From: Pseudobutyrivibrio ruminis HUN009
Lineage (GTDB): Bacteria > Bacillota > Clostridia > Lachnospirales > Lachnospiraceae
NCBI RefSeq assembly: GCF_000703005.1
Contig: NZ_JNLH01000001.1
Location: forward strand, 1,915,001-1,979,000
DNA length: 64,000 nucleotides
Direction of reading: 5' to 3'
This document shows positions 1 to 8,906 of the stretch, one piece after another. Numbering within the stretch: the stretch's first letter is position 1; each line of letters opens with the position of its first letter. The translations under genes were made by a program, and so were the position numbers. The notes beneath the pieces are model-generated. The model was not told the origin of the DNA and ran no database searches. It saw only the letters and a program-made list of their open reading frames with translations.

Positions 1-497
1 ATGGTCTGACGGTTGATCAAATCAATCTGGCAGTTATTTCCAGATTAAAGGAGCAGGCCGGTATCCATGATGAGATTGTAGAACAGGTACTTGACACCGT
101 AGCAGAGACAATCACTGAAGGTGATGATTTACAGGTTTACACTTCAGGTGCTACCAACATCTTCAAGTATCCAGAGCTTGCTGATTCAAAGAAAGCATCT
201 GAATTATTAGATACATTCGAAGAAAAGCAATCACTCATAGAGCTTCTTAATGATAGTTCAAGTGAAAGTGAGAGCACAGGAATTCAGGTTTATATCGGAG
301 ACGAATCTCCAATATCTACAATGAAGGATTGTTCGATTGTTACAGCAACATATGAGCTTGGCGAAGGAGTCAAAGGTACAATTGGTATCGTTGGTCCAAA
401 GCGAATGGATTACGAAAATGTTGTTGACAATATAAAAAGTCTTAAAGGTCAGCTAGATAAACTACTTAAAAATGAGGCTGACAGAAATAAAGGATAA
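1..497 (+). CDS. hrcA: Heat-inducible transcription repressor HrcA (C-terminal part)
   Basis: The reading frame is open from the left edge and ends with TAA at 495-497, so about 164 C-terminal residues are present and the N-terminal winged helix lies outside the window. The visible part has the family's C-terminal signature: a VYIGDE strand, then GTIGIVGPKRMDY shortly before the stop. HrcA represses class I heat-shock operons by binding CIRCE operators and depends on GroEL for folding. The position directly before grpE-dnaK-dnaJ is the classic Firmicutes arrangement, so it probably controls its own operon. The operator and promoter would lie left of the window. The gap to grpE is 23 bases. 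Confidence 0.93.
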   Translation, partial: GLTVDQINLAVISRLKEQAGIHDEIVEQVLDTVAETITEGDDLQVYTSGATNIFKYPELADSKKASELLDTFEEKQSLIELLNDSSSESESTGIQVYIGDESPISTMKDCSIVTATYELGEGVKGTIGIVGPKRMDYENVVDNIKSLKGQLDKLLKNEADRNKG

Positions 498-520
498 AGA
501 AATTAAGGAGATGTAAATTC

Positions 521-1159
521 GTGGCAGAGAATAAAGAAAAAATGGAAGAGTTCTCTACTGAAGAAGCAGTTAAAGAAGCTATGGAAAATGCGGAAGCGAT
601 GGCTGAAGAAACCGAAGCTGATGTGACAGAAGCTTCTGATGAAAACACTTCAGAAGAATCTTCAAAAGAATCTACAAAAGAGGAAAAGGATGGCAAGAAG
701 CCATTCAAGAAAAAAGAAAAGAAAAAAGATAAGCGTGATGAGCAGATAGAGCAGCTCACTGATAGAGTTACTCGTCAGATGGCAGAATTCGAAAACTTCC
801 GTCGTCGTACAGAGCAGGAAAAGGCTCAGATGTTTGGAAATGGCGCAAAGGCCATCATTGAAAAGGTTCTTCCTGTAGTTGATAACTTCGAAAGAGGTCT
901 TGCTACAGTTGAGGAAGGGGCAGATCCATTTGCTGATGGAATGCTCATGATATACAAGCAGTTACTTACAACTCTCGAGGAAGCAGGTGTTAAGCCTATC
1001 GAGGCTGTAGGAAAGGAATTCAATCCTGATTTCCACAACGCAGTAATGCATGTTGAGGATGATGAGGTTGGCGAGAACATCGTCGTAGAAGAATTCCAGA
1101 AGGGCTACATGTACAATGATTCAGTAGTTCGTCATTCAATGGTTAAGGTTGCAAACTAA
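521..1159 (+). CDS. grpE: Nucleotide exchange factor GrpE
   Basis: GrpE releases ADP from DnaK and resets the chaperone cycle in the cytoplasm. The 212-residue product starts at a GTG preceded by AAGGAG. Residues 1-75 are a Glu/Lys-rich, probably disordered head, longer than usual. The GrpE domain follows, with FENFRRRTEQ near residue 90, VLPVVDNFERGL near 120 and FNPDFHNAVM near 168, and the usual GYMYNDSVVRHSMVKVA ending. It lies between hrcA and dnaK with short gaps and is presumably co-transcribed under HrcA control. The identification is secure; only the exact start within the charged head is open. Confidence 0.96.
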   Translation: MAENKEKMEEFSTEEAVKEAMENAEAMAEETEADVTEASDENTSEESSKESTKEEKDGKKPFKKKEKKKDKRDEQIEQLTDRVTRQMAEFENFRRRTEQEKAQMFGNGAKAIIEKVLPVVDNFERGLATVEEGADPFADGMLMIYKQLLTTLEEAGVKPIEAVGKEFNPDFHNAVMHVEDDEVGENIVVEEFQKGYMYNDSVVRHSMVKVAN

Positions 1160-1182
1160 GTTATTATAGGAGGAAATAAATC

Positions 1183-3075
1183 ATGGGAAAGATTATTGGT
1201 ATCGATTTAGGAACAACTAACAGCTGTGTTGCTGTTATGGAAGGTGGAAAGCCTACCGTTATCGCAAATACAGAGGGTGCTAGAACAACACCATCTATCG
1301 TAGCATTTACAAAGACAGGCGAGAGACTTGTTGGTGAGCCAGCAAAGCGTCAGGCTGTTACAAATGCAGAAAAGACAATCTCTTCAATTAAGAGAGATAT
1401 GGGTACAGACAATGGTCGTATCATCGACGACAAGAAGTACTCTCCACAGCAGATTTCAGCTATGATTCTTCAGAAGCTTAAGAGTGATGCTGAGAACTAC
1501 CTTGGTGAGAAAGTTTCAGAGGCAGTTATCACAGTTCCAGCTTACTTCAACGATGCTCAGCGTCAGGCTACAAAGGATGCTGGTAAGATTGCAGGTCTTG
1601 ATGTAAAGCGTATCATCAACGAGCCTACAGCAGCTGCACTTGCTTATGGTCTTGATAACGAGCAGGAGCAGAAGATTATGGTATACGATCTTGGTGGCGG
1701 TACATTTGATGTATCTATCATTGAAATCGGTGATGGCGTTATCGAAGTACTTGCTACAGCTGGTAACAACAGACTTGGTGGTGATGATTTCGATCAGAAG
1801 ATTACAGATTGGATGCTTGCAGAGTTTAAGGCAGCTGAGGGTGTAGATCTTTCAACAGATAAGATGGCACTTCAGAGACTTAAGGAAGCAGCTGAGAAGG
1901 CTAAGAAAGAGCTTTCATCTGCTACAACTACAAACATCAACCTTCCATTCATCACAGCTACAGCAGAAGGTCCAAAGCACTTTGATATGAACCTTACACG
2001 TGCTAAGTTTGATGAGTTAACACACGATTTAGTAGAAGCTACAGCAGGTCCTGTTAACCAGGCACTTAAGGATGCTGGTCTTAACGCTTCAGACCTTTCA
2101 AAGGTACTTCTTGTTGGTGGTTCTACAAGAATCCCAGCAGTTCAGGATAAGGTAAAGGCTCTTACAGGTCACGAGCCAAGCAAGACTCTTAACCCAGATG
2201 AGTGCGTAGCTATCGGTGCTTCAATCCAGGGTGGTAAGCTCGCTGGCGATGCTGGTGCAGGCGATATCCTTCTTCTTGATGTAACACCACTTTCACTTTC
2301 AATTGAGACAATGGGTGGTATTGCTACAAGACTTATCGAGAGAAACACAACTATTCCTACAAAGAAGAGCCAGATCTTCTCTACAGCAGCTGATAACCAG
2401 ACAGCCGTTGATATCAACGTTGTACAGGGTGAGCGTCAGTTCGCTAAGGATAACAAGTCACTTGGACAGTTCAGACTTGATGGTATCCCACCAGCAATGA
2501 GAGGTGTACCACAGATCGAGGTTACATTCGATATTGATGCAAACGGTATTGTAAATGTATCTGCTAAGGATCTTGGAACAGGCAAGGAGCAGCACATTAC
2601 AATCACAGCTGGTTCTAACATGTCTGATGAAGATATCGATAAGGCAGTTAAAGAGGCTCAGGAGTATGAGGCTCAGGATAAGAAGCGTAAGGAAGCTGTT
2701 GATACAAGAAACGACGTTGAAAGCTTTGTATTCCAGACAAAGAAGGCTCTTGATGAAGTAGGTGACAAGATTGATGCAGCTGATAAGGCAGCAGTTGAGG
2801 CTGATATTGAAGCAGCTCAGAAGCTTCTTGATCAGTACCAGACTCCAGAGGAGATGAGCGATTCACAGATTGGTGAGCTTAAGGCAGCTCAGGAGAAGCT
2901 TACAGAGTCAGCTCAGAAGGTATTTGCAAAGATGTATGAGCAGACACAACAGGCACAGGGCGGAGCAGCTGGTGCAGGCCCAGATATGAGCCAGTTCACA
3001 GGAGCAGGTGCTGGTGCAGGTGCACAGTCTAACCCAGCAGATGATGTCGTAGACGCTGATTTCAAGGAAGTTTAA
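1183..3075 (+). CDS. dnaK: Chaperone protein DnaK (Hsp70)
   Basis: This is the ATP-dependent Hsp70 that binds exposed hydrophobic segments of client proteins, working with DnaJ and GrpE. The 630-residue length is normal. The N-terminal ATPase domain has IGIDLGTTNSCVAV at residues 4-17 and DLGGGTFDVS near 168. The substrate-binding domain has the GVPQIEVTFDIDANGI stretch near 440. The lid is followed by a Gly/Ala/Gln-rich tail ending in DVVDADFKEV. Codon use looks strongly biased (many GTT, GCT, AAG), as expected for an abundant protein. A clear AGGAGG site precedes the ATG. It is separated from dnaJ by 125 bases that hold a long hairpin. Confidence 0.98.
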   Translation: MGKIIGIDLGTTNSCVAVMEGGKPTVIANTEGARTTPSIVAFTKTGERLVGEPAKRQAVTNAEKTISSIKRDMGTDNGRIIDDKKYSPQQISAMILQKLKSDAENYLGEKVSEAVITVPAYFNDAQRQATKDAGKIAGLDVKRIINEPTAAALAYGLDNEQEQKIMVYDLGGGTFDVSIIEIGDGVIEVLATAGNNRLGGDDFDQKITDWMLAEFKAAEGVDLSTDKMALQRLKEAAEKAKKELSSATTTNINLPFITATAEGPKHFDMNLTRAKFDELTHDLVEATAGPVNQALKDAGLNASDLSKVLLVGGSTRIPAVQDKVKALTGHEPSKTLNPDECVAIGASIQGGKLAGDAGAGDILLLDVTPLSLSIETMGGIATRLIERNTTIPTKKSQIFSTAADNQTAVDINVVQGERQFAKDNKSLGQFRLDGIPPAMRGVPQIEVTFDIDANGIVNVSAKDLGTGKEQHITITAGSNMSDEDIDKAVKEAQEYEAQDKKRKEAVDTRNDVESFVFQTKKALDEVGDKIDAADKAAVEADIEAAQKLLDQYQTPEEMSDSQIGELKAAQEKLTESAQKVFAKMYEQTQQAQGGAAGAGPDMSQFTGAGAGAGAQSNPADDVVDADFKEV

Positions 3076-3090
3076 TTTGTAAATATGATA

Positions 3091-3173
3091 TGCTGTGAAA
3101 AACACATTGTCTTGGCAAGCGCGAGCAGGAAGGCTAAACGTAAGCTTTGAAGGTCTTGGAGTTTTTCACGGCA
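3091..3173 (+). other. Long imperfect hairpin in the dnaK-dnaJ intergenic RNA
   Basis: Bases 3091-3103 (TGCTGTGAAAAAC) can pair with 3161-3173 (GTTTTTCACGGCA) over 13 pairs with one G-U. Inside the 57-base loop, AAGGCT at 3130-3135 can pair with AGCTTT at 3143-3148, giving a nested hairpin. No T-run follows, so it does not look like an intrinsic terminator. The ribosome binding site of dnaJ lies downstream at about 3184-3190, outside the stem. A role in mRNA processing or in setting the DnaK/DnaJ ratio is inference only. Confidence 0.5.
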
Positions 3174-3200
3174 TTTTAATATGTAAAGGATTGATAAATA

Positions 3201-4370
3201 ATGGCAGAACAAAAACGTGATTACTATGAGGTGCTTGGAGTTTCTAAGACAGCCTCAGATAGTGAGATCAAAAGTGCATATAGAAAGCTTGCTAAGAAGT
3301 ATCACCCTGATATGAATCCAGGTGATGCAGAAGCTGAGAAGAAATTCAAAGAAGCTTCTGAAGCATATGCTGTTCTTTCTGATGCAGACAAGAGACGTCA
3401 GTACGATCAGTTCGGTCACGCAGCATTTGAAAATGGCGGTGGCGGAGCTGGCGGCTTTGATTTCTCTGGCATGGATTTCGGCGATATATTTGGCGACATT
3501 TTTGGAAGCTTCTTTGGAGGCGGCGGTGGTCGTGCTTCAAATGGTCCAATGCGTGGAGCAAACCTTAGAGCAGCAGTGCATATCACTTTTGAAGAAGCAG
3601 CTTTCGGTTGTGAGAAAGAGCTTGAAATCGTTCTTAAGGACGAATGTGCTGCTTGCCACGGTACTGGAGCGAAGCCTGGTACAAGCAAGCGTACATGTAC
3701 AAAGTGTGGTGGTAAGGGACGTGTAATGATGTCTCAGCAGTCACTCTTTGGTATGGTTCAGAACGTTACCACATGTCCTGATTGTCAGGGAACAGGTGAG
3801 GTTATTGATACTCCATGTCCTGATTGTAATGGTACAGGCTATGTCGCTCGTAAGAAGAAGATTTCTGTTTCTATTCCAGCTGGTATCGATAATGGCCAGA
3901 GTGTTCGTATCCGTGAGAAGGGTGAGCCAGGTAGAAATGGTGGCCCAAGAGGCGATTTACTTGTAGAAGTAATCGTTAAAAATCATCCTATTTTCCAGCG
4001 TAGAGATATGGATGTATACTCATCAGCACCTATTTCATTTGCACAGGCTACACTTGGTGGCGAAGTTATCATCGATACTCTTGATGGCAAGGTATCATAC
4101 GAGGTTAAGCCTGGTACACAGACTGATACAACAATCAGACTTCGTGGAAAAGGTATTCCTTCCCTTAGAAATAGAAATGTTCGTGGTGACCAGTATGTTA
4201 CACTTGTTGTACAGGTTCCTACAGGACTTTCTAAGGAGGCAAAGGAAGCACTTCGCAAGTTCGATGAGCTTACAGGTAACACAACAGTTGGCGGTCCAAA
4301 GTCAGTAAAGGCTGAGAAAAAGAAGAAGGGCTTTGCAGATAAAATAAAGGACGCTATCGACGATCTATAA
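3201..4370 (+). CDS. dnaJ: Chaperone protein DnaJ (Hsp40, type I)
   Basis: DnaJ delivers unfolded clients to DnaK and stimulates its ATPase. The 389-residue protein has all type I parts: a J domain at residues 5-70 with the HPD triad at 35-37, a Gly/Phe-rich linker at about 78-115, four CxxCxGxG zinc repeats at about 150-215 (CAACHGTG, CTKCGGKG, CPDCQGTG, CPDCNGTG), and the two C-terminal beta domains. It has the usual length and no missing motif. It is the fourth chaperone gene of the hrcA operon and is followed after only 10 bases by a DUF1848 gene, so that gene may share the transcript. Confidence 0.97.
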   Translation: MAEQKRDYYEVLGVSKTASDSEIKSAYRKLAKKYHPDMNPGDAEAEKKFKEASEAYAVLSDADKRRQYDQFGHAAFENGGGGAGGFDFSGMDFGDIFGDIFGSFFGGGGGRASNGPMRGANLRAAVHITFEEAAFGCEKELEIVLKDECAACHGTGAKPGTSKRTCTKCGGKGRVMMSQQSLFGMVQNVTTCPDCQGTGEVIDTPCPDCNGTGYVARKKKISVSIPAGIDNGQSVRIREKGEPGRNGGPRGDLLVEVIVKNHPIFQRRDMDVYSSAPISFAQATLGGEVIIDTLDGKVSYEVKPGTQTDTTIRLRGKGIPSLRNRNVRGDQYVTLVVQVPTGLSKEAKEALRKFDELTGNTTVGGPKSVKAEKKKKGFADKIKDAIDDL

Positions 4371-4380
4371 AGGATAAAAA

Positions 4381-5322
4381 ATGATTATTAATACAGGGCA
4401 GCGCACAGATATACCGGCGTTCTTTCCGGAATGGTTTGCGAACCGACTGAGAGAAGGCTATGTATGTGTGCGCAATCCTTACAATCAAAGTTCAGTAAAT
4501 AAATATATTTTAAACCCACAGGTGGTGGATGCTATTGGCTTTTGCACAAAGAATCCAGCACCTTTTTTTTCGTATTTGGATTTAGTAAAAGACTATGGTC
4601 AGTATTGGTATGTGACAATCACACCCTATGGCAAGGATATTGAGCCAGGTGTTCCAGATAAAAAAGAGGTAATGGAGTCCTTTAAATTCCTCTCTAAAAC
4701 TGTGGGGATTAATCGAATTGGCTGGCGATATGATCCAATCTTTGTAAATGAAAAATATACAGTCGATTTTCATATTGAAGCCTTCACAAAGATGGCAGAA
4801 AATCTTAAAGGATACACCAATCATGTGGTAATCAGCTTTATTGATATTTATGAAAAGGTAAAGAAGAACTTTCCTGACGCAATGGCCGTATCTGCAGAAG
4901 ATAAGCTTCGTTTGGGACAGGAGATTATTCGTATCGCGAAAGCCAACAATATGGTTGTAAAGCCATGTGCAGAAGGAGATTTTCTTGCTAAATATGGAGC
5001 TGATTGCAGTGGCTGCATGACAGTAGATATGTATGAAAAGGCCATTTCTGCTCATTTGAATGTGCCTAAATCAAATGTTAAGCCTGCCAGGGCAGACTGT
5101 GCTTGCTATCTTGGAGCAGATATAGGAGCGTACGATACCTGCAGACATTTTTGCAAATACTGTTATGCAAATAATGACTTAAGTCAGGTAAGAATAAATG
5201 AAAAACTCCACGACGTTAATTCTCCATTTTTAATTGGAGGATTTCGAGAGGGAGATATAATCCGTGAGGCTAATCAAAAGTCTTGGATTGACAATCAGAT
5301 GAGCATTTTTGATTTAATATAG
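4381..5322 (+). CDS. DUF1848 family protein with a C-terminal radical-SAM-like cysteine motif
   Basis: This 313-residue protein matches the DUF1848 family as remembered from its opening IINTGQRTDIPAF, the following WFANRL and the IGWRYDPI block. No biochemical role is known to me. Near the C-terminus a C-x3-C-x2-C motif lies at residues 254, 258 and 261 (CRHFCKYC), the spacing used by radical SAM enzymes to hold a 4Fe-4S cluster, though at an unusual position. A further CSGC pair and a CAC cluster precede it. It starts 10 bases after dnaJ behind AAAGGA, so it is probably co-transcribed with the chaperones. Cluster binding is inferred from spacing only. Confidence 0.8.
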   Translation: MIINTGQRTDIPAFFPEWFANRLREGYVCVRNPYNQSSVNKYILNPQVVDAIGFCTKNPAPFFSYLDLVKDYGQYWYVTITPYGKDIEPGVPDKKEVMESFKFLSKTVGINRIGWRYDPIFVNEKYTVDFHIEAFTKMAENLKGYTNHVVISFIDIYEKVKKNFPDAMAVSAEDKLRLGQEIIRIAKANNMVVKPCAEGDFLAKYGADCSGCMTVDMYEKAISAHLNVPKSNVKPARADCACYLGADIGAYDTCRHFCKYCYANNDLSQVRINEKLHDVNSPFLIGGFREGDIIREANQKSWIDNQMSIFDLI

Positions 5323-5339
5323 ATTAGGTGGTTATTTTA

Positions 5340-6065
5340 ATGTTTTTATGGATTTTAGCATCGTTTTGCGCTTTCTTTGTTAAAGGGCTATGTGGATTCG
5401 CAAATACGTTAGTGTTTGATACAATACTGGGATTTGGAGTAAACAATGTAAATATTTCTCCAGTGGAGCTGGTACTGGGGTATCCAACAAATGTAATATT
5501 GACTTTCAAAAACAGGAGAAAAATAGATAAAAATATCGTTATTCCCTTGATTATTGTGGTTATAGTAGGAAGTCTTCCCGGGGCATTTGTACTTCGATAC
5601 GTAAATGCGAATATAGTTAAAATGATTTTTGGTGTTATGGTTACTCTTGTTGGCATAGATATGATGTATCGAGAGTATAAGCCCTCCGCTGGAAAGAGTC
5701 ATAAATTATTTGACATAGTAATTGGAATACTTGCAGGCGCTATGTGTGGAATGTTCGGTGTGGGTGTGCTTTTGGCAGCATTTGTGAGCAAAGTTACAAA
5801 GACTAGCACAGAGTTTAAAGCTAATCTAAGCCTCGTATTCATAGCTGAAAACACCTTTAGGCTTGTCACATATATCGTACTTGGGGTAATGACATTTGAA
5901 AGTATTAAGAAGGCGTTGTACCTTGCTCCGGTAATGCTTTTCAGCCTTTGGCTTGGCATGAAGTGTGGGGATATCTTGGATGAAAAATTAGTAAAGAAGC
6001 TTGTAATTGTATTCCTAATAATCTCAGGAATTGCTATGATAGTAAATAATATGAACATAATATAA
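5340..6065 (+). CDS. TauE/SafE (TSUP) family anion permease
   Basis: This 241-residue hydrophobic protein has about seven or eight membrane segments and the two-fold layout of the TSUP family: an N-terminal FVKGLCGFANTLVFDT block and a second GILAGAMCGMFGVGVLLA block near residue 125. Members export or import sulfite, sulfoacetate or other organosulfur anions; the substrate here cannot be read from the sequence. I place the start at the ATG at 5340, eight bases after TAGGTGG; an in-frame GTG at 5328 lies inside that ribosome binding site. It follows the DUF1848 gene by 17 bases and ends in a strong terminator. Confidence 0.8.
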   Translation: MFLWILASFCAFFVKGLCGFANTLVFDTILGFGVNNVNISPVELVLGYPTNVILTFKNRRKIDKNIVIPLIIVVIVGSLPGAFVLRYVNANIVKMIFGVMVTLVGIDMMYREYKPSAGKSHKLFDIVIGILAGAMCGMFGVGVLLAAFVSKVTKTSTEFKANLSLVFIAENTFRLVTYIVLGVMTFESIKKALYLAPVMLFSLWLGMKCGDILDEKLVKKLVIVFLIISGIAMIVNNMNII

Positions 6066-6104
6066 GAAAACGCCTAGAGCAAATGCTCTAGGCGTTTTCT
6101 TATA
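6062..6104. terminator. Strong two-way intrinsic terminator
   Basis: A perfect stem pairs 6064-6081 with 6084-6101 (core AACGCCTAGAGC). Flanking A-rich and T-rich arms make it work on both strands. It separates the plus-strand permease from the convergent minus-strand cheW-mcp pair and overlaps the permease stop codon. Confidence 0.93.
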
Positions 6105-6584
6105 TTATGCTACGCATTCCTCAATAGTCTTTTCATCAACAAGTGAATTGATATCAAGAATAGAGATAAGCATATCTGTCTTTTTACCTACACCTGAAAT
6201 AAATGACTCATCAGACTTAATGAAAGGAGATGGGTATTCAATTTCTTCGCTAGAAATAACCATTACTTCTTTTACGGAATCAACTACGATGCCAACCTGC
6301 TCGTTTTCGTTGATGTTAAATACGATAACGCGTGTATCCTTTGTGATGATTTCCTCACCGTAGTTCATACGCTTGTGCATATCAATTACAGGAATTACGT
6401 GTCCTCGTAAGCTAATCATTCCCTTGATATAATCAGGAGCAAGAGGTACATCAGTAATCTCTGGCATCATAATAATAGTGTTGATATTGATGATATCGAT
6501 GCCGTAAACCTCGTTATTTAAAGTGAAAATAATATATTGCTTTTCGTCAGCGTTATTATTTGTTTTAGTAATTAAATTAGACAT
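6105..6584 (-). CDS. cheW: Chemotaxis coupling protein CheW (orphan copy next to an MCP gene)
   Basis: CheW couples receptors to the CheA kinase at the cell pole. The 159-residue protein is a single CheW domain: QYIIFTLNNEVYGIDI at about residues 16-31, the GMISLRGHVIPVIDM block near 60 and a VGIVVDSVKEVM strand near 98. It lies 29 bases downstream of the MCP gene on the same strand, behind a clear AGGAGG site, so the two are probably one transcript. A second cheW lies in the main cluster at 53874. This copy may serve the neighbouring receptor. Confidence 0.92.
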   Translation of the reverse strand: MSNLITKTNNNADEKQYIIFTLNNEVYGIDIININTIIMMPEITDVPLAPDYIKGMISLRGHVIPVIDMHKRMNYGEEIITKDTRVIVFNINENEQVGIVVDSVKEVMVISSEEIEYPSPFIKSDESFISGVGKKTDMLISILDINSLVDEKTIEECVA

Positions 6585-6613
6585 TTCTAATCCTCCAAAT
6601 GACTATAATTACC

Positions 6614-8611
6614 TTACTTGAAGAACTTCATCTCTTCATTTAACTGCTCAGCGATGTCTCTAAGATTAGTTGCAGATTCTGCAAGGTTTGTAACTGTAGC
6701 TGAAAGCTCTTCAACTGAAGCACCTGTTGTTTCTGATGATGCAGCGTTTTCCTCTGAAATAGCAGAGAGTGATGACATAGCGTTTGCTACTACTGTGTTT
6801 GAGTTTACGCAGTTGTTTGCTTCGCCAGAAATCTTTGAAACGCTAGCTACAGTTTCTTCGATATCCTGAAGCATTCCCTCTACAGCGAAAAGTGTCTCGC
6901 CAAGGGCCTTCTGCTGTTCCTCGTTTCCGTTCATAACATGAGCAGCAGCAGTAACAGCCTGCTCTGCCTCAGCTAAAAGCTGATCCATAAGGATTCTAAT
7001 TTCTGATGCAAGGTTTTCTGAATCATCAGCAAGCTTTCTGATTTCCTCAGCAACTACAGCGAAGCCCTTACCTGCCTCACCAGCTCTAGCAGCCTCGATA
7101 GAAGCGTTAAGTGAAAGAAGGTTTGTCTGAGCGGCGATGCCAGAGATACCTTCAACACGCTCGTTGATGTTTGCAACTGCGTTCTGAGTTGAAGAAATCT
7201 TAGATGAAATCTCTTCAATCTTTGATGTCATTTCAGAGCTTGTAGCCTGAAGAGTAGCAAGAGAGTTGCTTGAAGCTTCTGATGCTGACTTCATACGCTC
7301 TGCAAGGTTAGACATATCGTTTGTAGAAGACTGTACATTGTCTACAGCTGTTGTGATCTGGTTTGTGCTATCTGCAGCTGACTGGATTTCCTCAGCCTGC
7401 TCTACAGCACCACTAGCAATCTGCTGTACTGCTACAGCTACTGATTCTGTTGTAGCGGCAATCTGGTTTGCCATCTCTGATAACTCGTCTGAAGACTCAC
7501 CTACAGTGTTTGTAGAATCCTTAATATGACCTACGATAGCTGAAAGCTTATCAATAAGAGAGTTTGCATTGTTGATCATCTGACCAAATTCGTCAGCACG
7601 CTTTGTAAATTTATCTGTTTTCTTAAACTCACCGTTAGCTAATGCAGATAATACCTTGTTTACCTCAAGCATTGGCTTTGTGAAGTTGTTTGCAATAATG
7701 ATAGAAAGAACTAATACAGCTATAACCATAGCGATACCAGTAAATATAATTAACATTGCGCCCTGTCTAGCTTCAGCGACAATGTCCTTCTGTGCCTTAG
7801 CTGCACAGATTACGTAACCTGATGAAGCATTTCTTACGTAGCTTACGTATACAGGGTAACCCTTTGCTGTACTAATATAGAAACCAGTCGTATCCTCTGA
7901 GGTCATATATGGTGAAGAAGAGAAGTTCTGAGCTTCATCTGTTGCTGCGATTTCAAAATCTGAGTGAGCAACCATATCAGCATTCTTATCTACTACGAAT
8001 GCTTCCTCAGCATCTTCTGCTAATAATGTATGAATATCATCTGGGTTTAATGTTTTATGTACAACACCGAGAACTGTAGTACCGTTTGTATCAAAGATAG
8101 GTACAGCTACACAAATGTTTCTTGAATTTGTAACTGAGCTTACGAATACATTAGATACGTAAGTTTCACCCTTTATTGCAGCCTGGAAGTAATCTCTTTC
8201 GCCGATGTTCTTTAATTCGCCATCATCACTACGAAGTACCATATCACCATTTGTATTAGACATTACGATAGTATTGTCATCGTTGAATGACTCATTAATT
8301 TGTACCATCTGAGCCTTTACTACTGATGAATCTTCGAGCTCACCTTTTAAGAAAGCGATTGTCTCTGGAGAAGAAGCGAAGCTTCCAAGTGATGTCTCGG
8401 CTTTGATTAGCATCTTGTCTATTTCAGACTCGATGAACTTTGCTTGCCAGTCCAAATTCTGTTTTGCTGTTTCCTTAGCACTGTTAGTTGAGCTGTTATA
8501 GCTGATTGCTACGGCAACTAACAAAGGAACAATTGAAACCATGAGCATAATAGAGATAAGTTTTGTTCTTACGCTCTGTTTTTTTGTTTTCTGTGTTGTT
8601 GTCTTTTTCAT
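6614..8611 (-). CDS. Methyl-accepting chemotaxis protein with periplasmic-type sensor domain
   Basis: This is a 665-residue transmembrane receptor. A first membrane segment lies at about residues 20-40. An extracellular sensor of roughly 240 residues of the double-Cache type follows, then a second membrane segment near 285-308, a HAMP domain near 310-365 and a long cytoplasmic coiled coil. The conserved hairpin tip, with SLNASIEAARAGEAGKGFAVV, falls within about 492-532. No CheR-docking pentapeptide is visible at the C-terminus (it ends KFFK). The ligand is unknown; Cache domains often bind amino or organic acids. It is transcribed away from galT and paired with its own cheW. Confidence 0.94.
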   Translation of the reverse strand: MKKTTTQKTKKQSVRTKLISIMLMVSIVPLLVAVAISYNSSTNSAKETAKQNLDWQAKFIESEIDKMLIKAETSLGSFASSPETIAFLKGELEDSSVVKAQMVQINESFNDDNTIVMSNTNGDMVLRSDDGELKNIGERDYFQAAIKGETYVSNVFVSSVTNSRNICVAVPIFDTNGTTVLGVVHKTLNPDDIHTLLAEDAEEAFVVDKNADMVAHSDFEIAATDEAQNFSSSPYMTSEDTTGFYISTAKGYPVYVSYVRNASSGYVICAAKAQKDIVAEARQGAMLIIFTGIAMVIAVLVLSIIIANNFTKPMLEVNKVLSALANGEFKKTDKFTKRADEFGQMINNANSLIDKLSAIVGHIKDSTNTVGESSDELSEMANQIAATTESVAVAVQQIASGAVEQAEEIQSAADSTNQITTAVDNVQSSTNDMSNLAERMKSASEASSNSLATLQATSSEMTSKIEEISSKISSTQNAVANINERVEGISGIAAQTNLLSLNASIEAARAGEAGKGFAVVAEEIRKLADDSENLASEIRILMDQLLAEAEQAVTAAAHVMNGNEEQQKALGETLFAVEGMLQDIEETVASVSKISGEANNCVNSNTVVANAMSSLSAISEENAASSETTGASVEELSATVTNLAESATNLRDIAEQLNEEMKFFK

Positions 8612-8821
8612 TCTATTCCTCCGTGAATAATGAACATGTTTTTTCTATCAGTGTTATAAGTTATACTCAAAACACGAGTCGCAATATTAACATGGTTTTG
8701 TAACTATGTATAGTGTTTTTGCACAATTTTTTATCTCCAATTTGTTTATGTTGCTCAACTACAGGTTGACGACTGGATTTTTTTGAATGATCATTTTTGC
8801 AATTTTTCCTTGCAAGAATAC

Positions 8822-8851
8822 TTGAAGTAGAAAACCGAAAAGGTGTAAAAT
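8822..8851 (+). promoter_or_regulatory. Probable sigma-A promoter of galT
   Basis: TTGAAG at 8822-8827 and TAAAAT at 8846-8851 are 18 bases apart, about 55 bases before the galT start. The rest of the 295-base divergent gap (8612-8906) is AT-rich. It must also contain the minus-strand mcp promoter, for which I see no convincing sigma-28 or sigma-A match. Confidence 0.55.
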
Positions 8852-8906
8852 AGTTTCCAGATGAACAAGCTTCATATTAATATTTCAATAATTTCGGAGG
8901 GGAAAT

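Noticed and set aside
3161..3180. Terminator between dnaK and dnaJ
   Set aside because: The long stem has its T-rich stretch inside the 3' arm and no T-run after it; dnaJ is expected to be co-transcribed.
4582..5055. Minus-strand open frame of 157 codons inside the DUF1848 gene
   Set aside because: No ribosome binding site, no domain, and the plus-strand protein family is recognisable.
8612..8740. Sigma-28 promoter for the mcp-cheW pair
   Set aside because: I looked for TAAA, about 15 bases, then GCCGATAT on the minus strand; the nearest GATA-containing match lacks a TAAA at the right distance.
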